From JAFGCY01 sp964609245 (GTDB lineage Bacteria > 4484-113 > JAFGCY01), in assembly GCA_964609245.1 (NCBI GenBank), contig CAZSSB010000008.1, positions 28,747 to 92,746 of the forward strand: 64,000 nt of DNA. Reading direction: 5' to 3'. Position numbers and translations under genes: made by a program. The notes under the pieces are model-generated. The model ran no database searches. It was not told the origin of the DNA and saw nothing but the letters and a program-made list of their open reading frames with translations. Positions 1-7,175 of the stretch are shown here, one piece after another; position 1 is the stretch's first letter, and every line of letters begins with the position of its first letter.

Positions 1-2333
1 GTGGCCGCCGTTTCGCCGCTCTCCTCGGCGGCGAAGTCCTCGTCACCGCCGACGCCCTGATGGTTGGGACACTCGGTGTTGCTGCAGTAGCGGCGCCAGC
101 GGTCGGTGCCGCGGATCTTCTGCTCGGCGAGGAAGTAGCCGCACAGCGGGCACTTCTCCAGCAGCGGCTTGCCCCACAGCACGAAGTCGCATTTCTCGCC
201 CTTGCTGTCCTCGTTGGCCTGGCAGATCAGGATCACCCGCCGGTTCGGCAGCCGGCGCTTAATCAGGTCCGCGCCGCACTTGGGGCACTGGGTCTGCAGT
301 TCGCTGGTGTAGTCGCACTTGGGGTACGACGAGCAGCCGACGAACTTCGTGCCCCAGCGGCTGACCTTGACCGCCAGCCTGCTGCCGCACCTGGGGCAGG
401 GGCGCTCGACCTCCTGGCCGGCCTCGCTGACCGGGCGGTCGACGATGTTGCCGTTTTTGTCGACGTTGCGGATGTTGGAGCACTTGGGGTAGGCCGAGCA
501 GCTCAGGAACCGGCCGTACTTGCCGTGGCGCAGCACCATCACGCTGCCGCACTTGTCGCAGCGGTGCTCGGTCTCCTGCGGCTTGGCCTTGAAGTAGCGC
601 TTCTCCTCGCCGGCGGCGGTCAGCCGCTCGCTGAACGGGCCGTAGAAGCCCTGCAGCACGTCGCGCCAGTCGGCCTGCCCGTGCTCGACCTGGTCCAGCA
701 TCGCCTCCATCTCGCGGGTGAAGCCGACGTCGACGATGTCGGGGAAGTAATGCTCCATCATCTCGGTGGTGACGAAGCCCCACTCGGTCGGCTCGAAGTG
801 GCGGCCGACGCGCACCACGTACCCGCGATGCAGAATCGTCTCGATGATCGGGGCATAGGTCGACGGCCGGCCGATACCGTTCTCCTCCAGCGCGCGCACC
901 AGCGTAGCGTCGGTGTAGCGGGCCGGCGGCTTGGTGAAGTGCTGAGCCGTGCTGAGTTCACCCAGCTGGGCGGCGTCACCGGTGGCGACGGCCGGCAGCG
1001 GGCGCGCCTGCTGATCGGCGGCGCGCTCCTCGCCGTACGCCGCCAGATGGCCGTTGAAGGTCACGCTGGTGGCGGTGGCGCGGAACAGGAACGGGCCGCC
1101 CGTGACTTCCACGCTGCGGGTCTCGAACTCGGCGGGTGGCATCTGGCTGGCCAGGAAGCGCCGGTAGATCAGCCGGTAGAGCTTGAACTGGTCGCTGGAC
1201 AGCCGCGGCTTGATCGCGTCCGGCTCGCGGCGGGCGCTGGTGGGCCGGATCGCCTCGTGGGCTTCCTGGGCCCCCTTCTTGGCCCTGTAGACGTTGGGTT
1301 TGTCGGGCACGTAGCGGTCGCCGTAGCGCCCCGCGATCTCACTTCGGGCTTCGTCGATCGCGCTGGGCGCGACGCGCACGCTGTCGGTGCGCATATAGGT
1401 GATCAGACCCTCGCTGCCGCCTTCCAGCTCGACGCCTTCGTAGAGCTGCTGGGCGATGCTCATGGTGCGGCGCGCGGTCCAGCCCAGCTTGCGGGCGGCG
1501 TCCTGCTGCAGCGTCGAGGTGGTGAACGGCGGCAGCGCGCGCCGCTGATGCTCGCGGATACCGGTTTCGCCGATGCTGTAGGTCTCGGCCTTGATCCGCG
1601 CGGCCAGCTCCTGGGCCTGTTGCTCGCCGGCGATCACGATCGTATTGCCGTTCAGCTCCTCCTCGCGGCGCAGGTCCTCGCCGGGGCGGCTGAGGCGTTT
1701 ACCGTCGATCCGCGTCAGCTCGGCGCTGAACGGCTCGTGGCCGGCACAGCTGAACTCGCCGCTGAAACTCCAGTACTCGCTGGGGGTGAAGGCGCGGATC
1801 TCGGTCTCGCGCTCGCAGAGCAGCCGCACCGCGACGCTCTGGACGCGGCCGGCGCTGAGGCCCGGCTTGATCTTGCGCCACATCAGCGGGCTGATCTGGT
1901 AGCCGACCAGGCGGTCCAGCACACGGCGGGCCTGCTGGGCGTTGACGCGGTCGAAGTCGATCTCGCGCGGAGTCTCCAGCGCCGCCAGCACCGCGCGCTT
2001 GGTGATCTCGTGGAACTCGATGCGCTTGACCGGCAGCTTGAGGATCTCGGCGACGTGCCAGGCGATCGCCTCGCCCTCGCGGTCGGGGTCGGGCGCCAGG
2101 TAGATCTCGTCGGCGCCCTTGGCGGCGTCCTTGATCGCCTTGATCGTCTTGGTCTTGCCCTTGATCGTCTGGTAGTCGGGCTTGAAGCCGTCCTCGATGT
2201 CGACGCCCAGCTTGCTCTTGGGCAGGTCGCGGATATGGCCGACGGTGGAGACCACCTTATAGTCGCCGCCCAGATAGCGCGTGATCGTGCGCGCCTTGGT
2301 CGGCGACTCGACTACTACTACTTTCTTGCCCAT
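1..2333 (-). CDS. topA: DNA topoisomerase I (C-terminus cut by window edge)
   Basis: Type IA topoisomerase that relaxes negative supercoils by transient single-strand cleavage. The minus-strand reading frame starts at the ATG at 2331-2333 and is open to the window edge, giving about 777 visible residues. The N-terminus has the Toprim signature VVESPTKARTI and the acidic metal-binding motif PDPDREGE. The catalytic tyrosine lies in GLITYMRTDS, about residue 313. From about residue 590 come several C4 zinc-finger modules (CDKC...CSAYPKC, CPRC...CSSYPKC, CPKC, CPLC), the usual bacterial C-terminal tail. It follows dprA by 54 bp on the same strand, the common dprA-topA order, and is probably co-transcribed. 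A long plus-strand open frame over the same region is a GC-driven shadow. Confidence 0.96.
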   Translation of the reverse strand, partial: MGKKVVVVESPTKARTITRYLGGDYKVVSTVGHIRDLPKSKLGVDIEDGFKPDYQTIKGKTKTIKAIKDAAKGADEIYLAPDPDREGEAIAWHVAEILKLPVKRIEFHEITKRAVLAALETPREIDFDRVNAQQARRVLDRLVGYQISPLMWRKIKPGLSAGRVQSVAVRLLCERETEIRAFTPSEYWSFSGEFSCAGHEPFSAELTRIDGKRLSRPGEDLRREEELNGNTIVIAGEQQAQELAARIKAETYSIGETGIREHQRRALPPFTTSTLQQDAARKLGWTARRTMSIAQQLYEGVELEGGSEGLITYMRTDSVRVAPSAIDEARSEIAGRYGDRYVPDKPNVYRAKKGAQEAHEAIRPTSARREPDAIKPRLSSDQFKLYRLIYRRFLASQMPPAEFETRSVEVTGGPFLFRATATSVTFNGHLAAYGEERAADQQARPLPAVATGDAAQLGELSTAQHFTKPPARYTDATLVRALEENGIGRPSTYAPIIETILHRGYVVRVGRHFEPTEWGFVTTEMMEHYFPDIVDVGFTREMEAMLDQVEHGQADWRDVLQGFYGPFSERLTAAGEEKRYFKAKPQETEHRCDKCGSVMVLRHGKYGRFLSCSAYPKCSNIRNVDKNGNIVDRPVSEAGQEVERPCPRCGSRLAVKVSRWGTKFVGCSSYPKCDYTSELQTQCPKCGADLIKRRLPNRRVILICQANEDSKGEKCDFVLWGKPLLEKCPLCGYFLAEQKIRGTDRWRRYCSNTECPNHQGVGGDEDFAAEESGETAA

Positions 2334-2387
2334 CAGCAAACCTCGCTTGGCCGCGGCCGCGCTTCCGCCAGTGCTCTACCGCTGCTC

Positions 2388-3548
2388 CTACAAGCGCACA
2401 TAATAGCCGCTGCCAGCGGCGGAGATTAAACCCTTGATCTCCAGCATCGTCAAGTGCGCGATGCAGTCCTGGGTGTCGAGCCCCAGTTTGCGCACCAGCG
2501 CGTTGACGTGGGTGCCCTCGTAGCTGAGGGCGCTGAGCAGCCGCTGCTCGTCGGCGCTGAGCTCCAGCGCGGGCGCGGCGGCCGCCACTTCCGGGGCGGC
2601 TTGCGGGGCGCTGTCCTCCGCCGGAGCCGGTGCGGCGCCGGGTTGCGGCAGGCGCTCGAGGCGCAGAGCGGCGCGGCTGGTGCCGAACTCGGCCAGGATA
2701 TCGTCAACGCCTTCGGTAAGCTGGGCCTGGCCGCGCTTGATCAAGTCGTGGGTACCGCGGCTGTAGGGGCTGCTCAGCGGCCCGGGATAGGCGAAGACCG
2801 CCCGTCCCTGCTCGGTGGCGATCCGCGCCGTGATCAGCGCCCCGCTGCCCAGCGGCGCCTCGACCACCACCACCCCGCGGCTCAGCCCGCTGATGATCCG
2901 GTTGCGCTGGGGGAAGTGCTCGCGCAGGGGCGCGGTGCCCGGCGGATACTCGCTGATCACCAGCGCGCGCTCGCAGAGCTGTTCGTAGAGCTCCTGATGC
3001 TGCGGGGGGTAGACCACGTCGACGCCGCAACCCAGCACCGCCACCGTCGGCCCGCCGGCGCTGAGCGCCCCGCGGTGGGCGGCGCCGTCGATGCCCAGCG
3101 CCATCCCGCTGACCACCGGCACCTTAAGCTCCGCCAGCTCGCCGCCCAGCCGGTGCGCCAGCGTGCGCCCGTGCTCGCTGCACTTGCGGCTGCCGACGAT
3201 GCCGATCCCCTCGTGGCGCATCAGCTGCGCGTCGCCGCGGGCAAACAGCAGCAGCGGCGCGTCGGGCAGTTGCGCCAGCAGTTCCGGGTACTGCGGGCTG
3301 TCCCAGCCGACCAGCGCGGTCCCCTGCTCGCTCAGCTGTGCCAGCTCGGCGGCGGGGTCCACGTTGCGGCGCGCGTCGCGCAGGCGCTGCTTGTGGCCGG
3401 CCTGCAGCTCCAGCCGCTCGAAGTCGTCGTCGCTGAGCTCCGGCAGCGCCTCGAGGCCGCCCAGCTGCCCGGCGATCAGATCGTGGTGGCGGGGAAAGAA
3501 GTTGCGGGCGCGAGCCAGCAGATACAGCGCCTCAAGCCGCCGGTCCAT
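2388..3548 (-). CDS. dprA: DNA-processing protein DprA
   Basis: DprA/Smf protects incoming single-stranded DNA and loads RecA during natural transformation. The protein is 386 aa from the ATG at 3546-3548. An upstream in-frame start would extend into a palindromic repeat and was rejected. Residues 1-75 form a helical SAM-like N-domain. The Rossmann-like DprA core carries the diagnostic GSRKCSEHG (residues 119-127), then GMALGIDGAAHRG and the FPQRNRIISGLS segment. A low-complexity Ala/Pro linker leads to a C-terminal winged-helix domain ending YYVRL. The start is preceded by TATGAT at 3555-3560 with only 6 nt between box and ATG, so the transcript is probably leaderless. topA follows. Confidence 0.95.
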   Translation of the reverse strand: MDRRLEALYLLARARNFFPRHHDLIAGQLGGLEALPELSDDDFERLELQAGHKQRLRDARRNVDPAAELAQLSEQGTALVGWDSPQYPELLAQLPDAPLLLFARGDAQLMRHEGIGIVGSRKCSEHGRTLAHRLGGELAELKVPVVSGMALGIDGAAHRGALSAGGPTVAVLGCGVDVVYPPQHQELYEQLCERALVISEYPPGTAPLREHFPQRNRIISGLSRGVVVVEAPLGSGALITARIATEQGRAVFAYPGPLSSPYSRGTHDLIKRGQAQLTEGVDDILAEFGTSRAALRLERLPQPGAAPAPAEDSAPQAAPEVAAAAPALELSADEQRLLSALSYEGTHVNALVRKLGLDTQDCIAHLTMLEIKGLISAAGSGYYVRL

Positions 3549-3554
3549 AGCGCA

Positions 3555-3560
3555 ATCATA
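3555..3560 (-). promoter_or_regulatory. -10 box of dprA, leaderless arrangement
   Basis: TATGAT on the minus strand ends 6 nt before the dprA ATG, with no Shine-Dalgarno sequence in between. I see no TTGACA-like -35. Confidence 0.5.
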
Positions 3561-3595
3561 GCGCAACGCCCGGGCGTGAGCGCGGCGATACCGCG

Positions 3596-3683
3596 GTAGG
3601 CGGGGTTTCAACCCCGCGATTACCCGGTAGGCGGGGCTTCAGCCCCGCGATTCAAATGTCGGCGGGTTGAAACCCGCCGCTAC
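3596..3683. repeat. REP cluster, 3 GTAG palindromes
   Basis: Three adjacent elements lie between dprA and the next gene. Two are in plus orientation (GTAG then GCGGGG-TTTCA-/CTTCA-CCCCGC) and one is inverted, ending CCGCTAC with stem GCGGGTT/AACCCGC. Each starts with GTAG at the foot of a hairpin when read in its own orientation. Confidence 0.85.
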
Positions 3684-3889
3684 CGAAGACGGGCCCGGCT
3701 GCCGATCAACATGGTATGAGACGTGGTATCATATCGGCAGAGCGCGCGGGGGTACTGGCGACGGCGGTTGTGGATGGTTGCCGGACGTGTGCTGCAAGGC
3801 TGTTGGATGATTCCAGGCGGAACGGCGGGCCGGGCCGGAGCGACGGCGCGCAGGCCGACGCCCGGAATGGCAATGGAGGGTGGGCCGCG

Positions 3890-4096
3890 ATGCAGCCCCA
3901 CGATATTGAGCGGGCGCTTTATGTAATGCAGCTCTGCGCCGAAATGGGCATTGAGCCGCCCGATACTGACGAGGCGCTGGCGCTGGTGCGCTCGATGCGG
4001 CAGCTGGAGCGCCGCGAGCAGAAAGAAGCGGTGGTGCGCCACGTGTTCAGCCAGCGGGCCCGGGTTCAGCCCAATGGACGGCAGCTGAGCGCCTGA
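3890..4096 (+). CDS. Small hypothetical protein
   Basis: 68 aa, start chosen at 3890 because GGAGGG (3875-3880) lies 9 nt upstream; a longer in-frame version from 3716 has no ribosome-binding site and atypical composition. The protein begins MQPHDIERALYVMQ and is mostly predicted helix with a charged C-terminal half (MRQLERREQKEAVVRH). No signal peptide or membrane segment is seen. A TATCAT box at 3727-3732 may drive it with a long leader. I do not recognise the family. It lies just upstream of the TIGR03790-type lipoprotein on the same strand. Confidence 0.5.
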   Translation: MQPHDIERALYVMQLCAEMGIEPPDTDEALALVRSMRQLERREQKEAVVRHVFSQRARVQPNGRQLSA

Positions 4097-4111
4097 TCGG
4101 TCGCAGCACGG

Positions 4112-4117
4112 TAGAAT
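4112..4117 (+). promoter_or_regulatory. -10 box upstream of the TIGR03790-type lipoprotein
   Basis: TAGAAT at 4112-4117, in the same CGGTAGAAT context as the box before the gene at 57579. Here the start codon is about 45 nt downstream and has a GAGG Shine-Dalgarno. Confidence 0.35.
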
Positions 4118-4162
4118 AACTACGGGGAATCACCCGAACCTCTCAGTGCGTGAGGATCGACT

Positions 4163-6193
4163 ATGGCGCGTAAACTGCTCGCTCTGCTCATTGCTGGATC
4201 GCTGCTGGGCGCGGTCGCCTGCGGTGGCGGCGGGGGCCTCAATCAGCCCGCGCCGGACGGCGGCGGGGTGCCCGATGTGCGGCTGCTGCCGGACCTTACC
4301 GACCTGCCGGCCAGCGGACTGGCACGCAAACGCGTCAGCGACGCCAGCTACGACCTGCTGCTGGTCGAGCCGCAGTTGACTTCGCAGTGGCCTGGTGCCC
4401 AGCACGCGGACGGCGAGTTGATCCTGGACCCCGAGCTGGGCGGCGGCCTGGCCTGGGCGATCTATGCGCTGCCGGGGTTTCCGACGGACGGCACTATCCT
4501 GCCACTGAGCGTCACCGTCCAGAAAGGATTGCCGACGGTCTGGGTCGGGGTGAGCAACTTCGCGCGCGGCAGCTGGCAGTTCATGGAGTTCAAGAACAGC
4601 GGCGGCTACCTGATCGACAACGGCGCCGACCTGATCAGCGAGGAGGGCGTGATGTACGTCGCCGTGATCGGCGTCGATGCGGATAACCACGTGATTGTAA
4701 CCAGTCTCAGAATGACGCTCAGTGCTGATCTTCCGCCGGCGCCAGTGCCTGTCATCAACGTGCCTGATTTCATCTACGAGGGCCATGAGGCGCTGTTCAA
4801 CGCCGTCGGTTCTTCCGGGGGAGACGGCAGCATCACCGAGCTGGTCTGGACGATGGACATGGCGGACAGGCGGTCGACGATTGATCCGGCTGAAGATGTG
4901 GATTACACACTGGCCACACCCGGGCAGCACGTGGTCGGCCTCGTGGTGAAGAACGACATGCCGCTGGCCACTGCTGGACAGAAGATGATAGAGGTGCTGC
5001 CGCTGGTGCGGGATCTGCTGATCGTCTACAACAGCGAGATGCCGGAGGACCTGGACCTGGTGGAGTACTACAGCTCGCCGCTGACCGGCCGCGCAATCCA
5101 CCCCGACTACCGGCTGGGGCTGCCGCTGGGCGAGAGTGCCGCCGAGACGATCAGCCGCGCGGACTACGGCACAAATATCCGCGACGCCATCATCGCCTTT
5201 CTCGACGACCCGGCCAACGCCGAGATCAAGGCCAACGTCAAGTACCTGCTGATGATGAAGGGCGTGCCCTACAAGATCCCGGGTACCAACGGCGGCAATC
5301 ACGACCTGTCCACCAATTCCAGCGTGGACGCTGAGCTGTGCCTGCTCCGCAGCGGCGGCGTCTCAAGCGATGACGGCTACCGGCTGGAGGGCCCGATCTG
5401 GAACGAGCCCACCTACTACGGCTTCACCAAGCAGGGCTTTTACAACGCCGACGATCTCGACTTCGCGCCGGACACCTATCAGGTCACCGACCTGGACGGG
5501 GTGAACTGGCCGCTGAATTATCTGGTCGGCCGTATTAGTGCCTACACCTATGACAACTGCAAGGCAATGATCGACCGCTCGCTGGTGGCGGATACCAGCG
5601 GCCTCGGCTGGATTATCTACGATACCAAGTCCGGCTCGCAGCATTACGAGCGGATGTTCGATCCCGTCTGGCCGAACGCCGAAGATAACTGGGACAGCGG
5701 CTATGAGCTGTTCACGGCGGGTGGATTCAACGTCTTCGGCGAGGAGACCAACGAAGTCGTGACCTGGGACTACGAGCCGCTGCCCGAGGGAGCGGAACAC
5801 AGCATCCTGGCCTACTGCTCCTGGGGTAAGCACTCCGCCTTCGACCAGTTCTACATCCTGGACGATCTGGGCTTCACCTATCTGCCGGGCGCATGCTTCA
5901 TGAGCTACGAGAGCTTCAACGGCCAGACGATGCGCTGCTCGAATCCCGAGGACCCCTCCGAGGGCCACCCCGGCCAGGGCCAGATTGCGGACTTCATCTT
6001 CATGGGCGGGACCTGCGCGATCGGCAACGTCTACGAGCCGTGGACCGACGGCGTGGGCGACGAGCGCTGGGTGTTCAATCGCTACATCGAGCACGGCGAC
6101 CGCTGGATTGAGGCGGCCTACAAGGGCCTGTGCTACGTCAGCTGGCAGGAGATCGTGATCGGCGATCCGCTCTGCCGCGTGGTGGCTGAGTAG
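4163..6193 (+). CDS. TIGR03790-family lipoprotein with PKD-like domain
   Basis: 676 aa. The N-terminus is a lipoprotein signal, hydrophobic LLALLIAGSLLGAVAC with lipobox cysteine followed by a glycine run, so it is predicted to be membrane-anchored outside the cytoplasm. Residues about 190-275 resemble a PKD/Ig-like domain (HEALFNAVGSSGGDG, TPGQHVVGLVV). From about residue 285 the pattern LLIVYNSEMPEDLDLVEYY, followed by YLLMMKGVPYKI, matches the uncharacterised family TIGR03790, known mainly from exosortase-bearing species. The C-terminal region has MGGTCAIGNVYEPW. The molecular function is unknown. A GAGG site precedes the ATG. No exosortase or PEP-CTERM tail is visible in this window. Confidence 0.8.
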   Translation: MARKLLALLIAGSLLGAVACGGGGGLNQPAPDGGGVPDVRLLPDLTDLPASGLARKRVSDASYDLLLVEPQLTSQWPGAQHADGELILDPELGGGLAWAIYALPGFPTDGTILPLSVTVQKGLPTVWVGVSNFARGSWQFMEFKNSGGYLIDNGADLISEEGVMYVAVIGVDADNHVIVTSLRMTLSADLPPAPVPVINVPDFIYEGHEALFNAVGSSGGDGSITELVWTMDMADRRSTIDPAEDVDYTLATPGQHVVGLVVKNDMPLATAGQKMIEVLPLVRDLLIVYNSEMPEDLDLVEYYSSPLTGRAIHPDYRLGLPLGESAAETISRADYGTNIRDAIIAFLDDPANAEIKANVKYLLMMKGVPYKIPGTNGGNHDLSTNSSVDAELCLLRSGGVSSDDGYRLEGPIWNEPTYYGFTKQGFYNADDLDFAPDTYQVTDLDGVNWPLNYLVGRISAYTYDNCKAMIDRSLVADTSGLGWIIYDTKSGSQHYERMFDPVWPNAEDNWDSGYELFTAGGFNVFGEETNEVVTWDYEPLPEGAEHSILAYCSWGKHSAFDQFYILDDLGFTYLPGACFMSYESFNGQTMRCSNPEDPSEGHPGQGQIADFIFMGGTCAIGNVYEPWTDGVGDERWVFNRYIEHGDRWIEAAYKGLCYVSWQEIVIGDPLCRVVAE

Positions 6194-6204
6194 CGCGGGG
6201 AGGC

Positions 6205-6316
6205 AAGGTCGGCGGGTTAAAACCCGCCGCTACCGGGATAAAGGTAGGCGGGGTTTCAACCCCGCGATTCGAAGGCGCGCAGTGGCGAAATCAGGGGGCT
6301 GAAGCCCCCTGCTACC
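6205..6316 (+). repeat. First copy of a perfect 112-bp direct repeat
   Basis: Identical to 6369-6480 (offset 164 bp). The unit contains three GTAG palindromes of different stem type plus unique linker sequence (GAAGGCGCGCAGTGGCGAAA), so the duplication copied a composite unit. Confidence 0.95.
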
Positions 6317-6512
6317 GATTCACGGTAGGCGGGGATTCATCCCCGCGATTGCAGAGGTGGGCTGGGCTAAGGTCGGCGGGTTAAAACCCGCCGCTACCGG
6401 GATAAAGGTAGGCGGGGTTTCAACCCCGCGATTCGAAGGCGCGCAGTGGCGAAATCAGGGGGCTGAAGCCCCCTGCTACCAAGATGGTAGGCGGGGTTTT
6501 AACCCCGCGACT
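6207..6512. repeat. REP cluster upstream of RAYT, 8 GTAG palindromes
   Basis: Eight elements at about 6207-6234, 6243-6270, 6291-6316, 6323-6350, 6371-6398, 6407-6434, 6455-6480 and 6486-6511. Stems are GCGGG, GCGGGG or GGGGG types, with loops TTTCA, TTAA, TTCA or TGAA. All carry GTAG (or CTAC when inverted) at one foot. The cluster fills the gap between the lipoprotein gene and the RAYT gene. Confidence 0.9.
6369..6480 (+). repeat. Second copy of the perfect 112-bp direct repeat
   Basis: Exact copy of 6205-6316, separated from it by a further GTAG palindrome. No mismatches, so the duplication is recent or homogenised. Confidence 0.95.
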
Positions 6513-6521
6513 ACCCCACGG

Positions 6522-6527
6522 TACAAT
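6522..6527 (+). promoter_or_regulatory. -10 box of RAYT, leaderless arrangement
   Basis: TACAAT ends 6 nt before the ATG at 6534, with no Shine-Dalgarno. Any -35 would lie inside the adjacent REP palindrome. Confidence 0.5.
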
Positions 6528-6533
6528 CAGCCA

Positions 6534-7016
6534 ATGCGATACCGGCCTCACGACTACTCCAGTGCTGCCGGGTATTTCGTAACCTTCGCCACCAGGAATC
6601 GCAGGCCCCTGCTGGGTGCCATCGTCAACGCTTCATTTCGTGCCTCTGCCGCTGGCCGGATCGTCGAGGACGTCTGGCGGCAACTGCCAGTCCGCTACCC
6701 GACTGCGCAGTGCGACGCGTTCCAGCTGATGCCCGACCACGTTCACTGCATAGTCGTGCTGCTCGACGCACGCGTGGCGGGGATTCCCGACGCCGGGAGC
6801 GTGGACTTGCCGGCAGTGATGCACTGGCTGAAGGGCGTCAGCTCCAGGCGCATCAACGCTGCCATGGGCACAACCGGCAAACCCGTGTGGCAGGCGGGCT
6901 ACACCGACCGGGTAATCAGGAGCGAGCGCGAGCTGGAGAAGTTCCGGCAATACACGTTGACCAATCCGCTGCGGTACTCGCTGCGCGAATCAGAGAGCCA
7001 GTGCCAGGGGGGGTGA
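6534..7016 (+). CDS. REP-associated tyrosine transposase (RAYT, Y1/HUH family)
   Basis: 160 aa single-strand transposase of the TnpA-REP type, which nicks and joins REP hairpins marked by a GTAG-like tetranucleotide. The start at 6534 gives the typical opening RPHDYSSAAGYFVTFAT; an earlier in-frame start would translate the flanking repeats. The HUH metal-binding motif is PDHVHCIVVL (about residues 64-73). The catalytic tyrosine is probably in FRQYTLTNPLRY near residue 141, as in other Y1 transposases, preceded by WQAGYTDRVIRSEREL. It has 8 GTAG palindromes immediately upstream and 4 immediately downstream, the classic REPtron layout. All key residues appear intact, so it could be active. Confidence 0.93.
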   Translation: MRYRPHDYSSAAGYFVTFATRNRRPLLGAIVNASFRASAAGRIVEDVWRQLPVRYPTAQCDAFQLMPDHVHCIVVLLDARVAGIPDAGSVDLPAVMHWLKGVSSRRINAAMGTTGKPVWQAGYTDRVIRSERELEKFRQYTLTNPLRYSLRESESQCQGG

Positions 7017-7018
7017 TG

Positions 7019-7157
7019 TCAGGGGGCTGAAGCCCCCTGCTACCCGTCTCCCGGTAGGCGGGGCTTCAACCCCGCGATTACCCGGTAGGCCGGGCTTCAG
7101 CCCGGCGATTCATAGATGGACGGGTACAAGGTCGGCGGGTTGAAACCCGCCGCTACC
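7019..7157. repeat. REP cluster downstream of RAYT, 4 GTAG palindromes
   Basis: Four elements begin 3 bp after the RAYT stop: an inverted GGGGGCT/AGCCCCC element, two direct elements (GCGGGG and CCGGGC stems) and an inverted GCGGGTT element. One plus-oriented stem (GGGGCTTCAACCCC) carries a single mismatch. Confidence 0.88.
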
Positions 7158-7175
7158 GGAGGATCGGGACGTCCC

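Noticed and set aside
60..2429. 789-codon plus-strand open frame opposite topA
   Set aside because: Antisense shadow: the minus strand encodes a textbook topoisomerase I with catalytic motifs, and the plus frame is low-complexity Leu/Ala/Val/Arg without any recognisable domain.
6207..7157. CRISPR array
   Set aside because: Palindromes have different sequences, orientations and spacings and lie on both sides of a transposase; there are no uniform repeats, unique spacers or cas genes.
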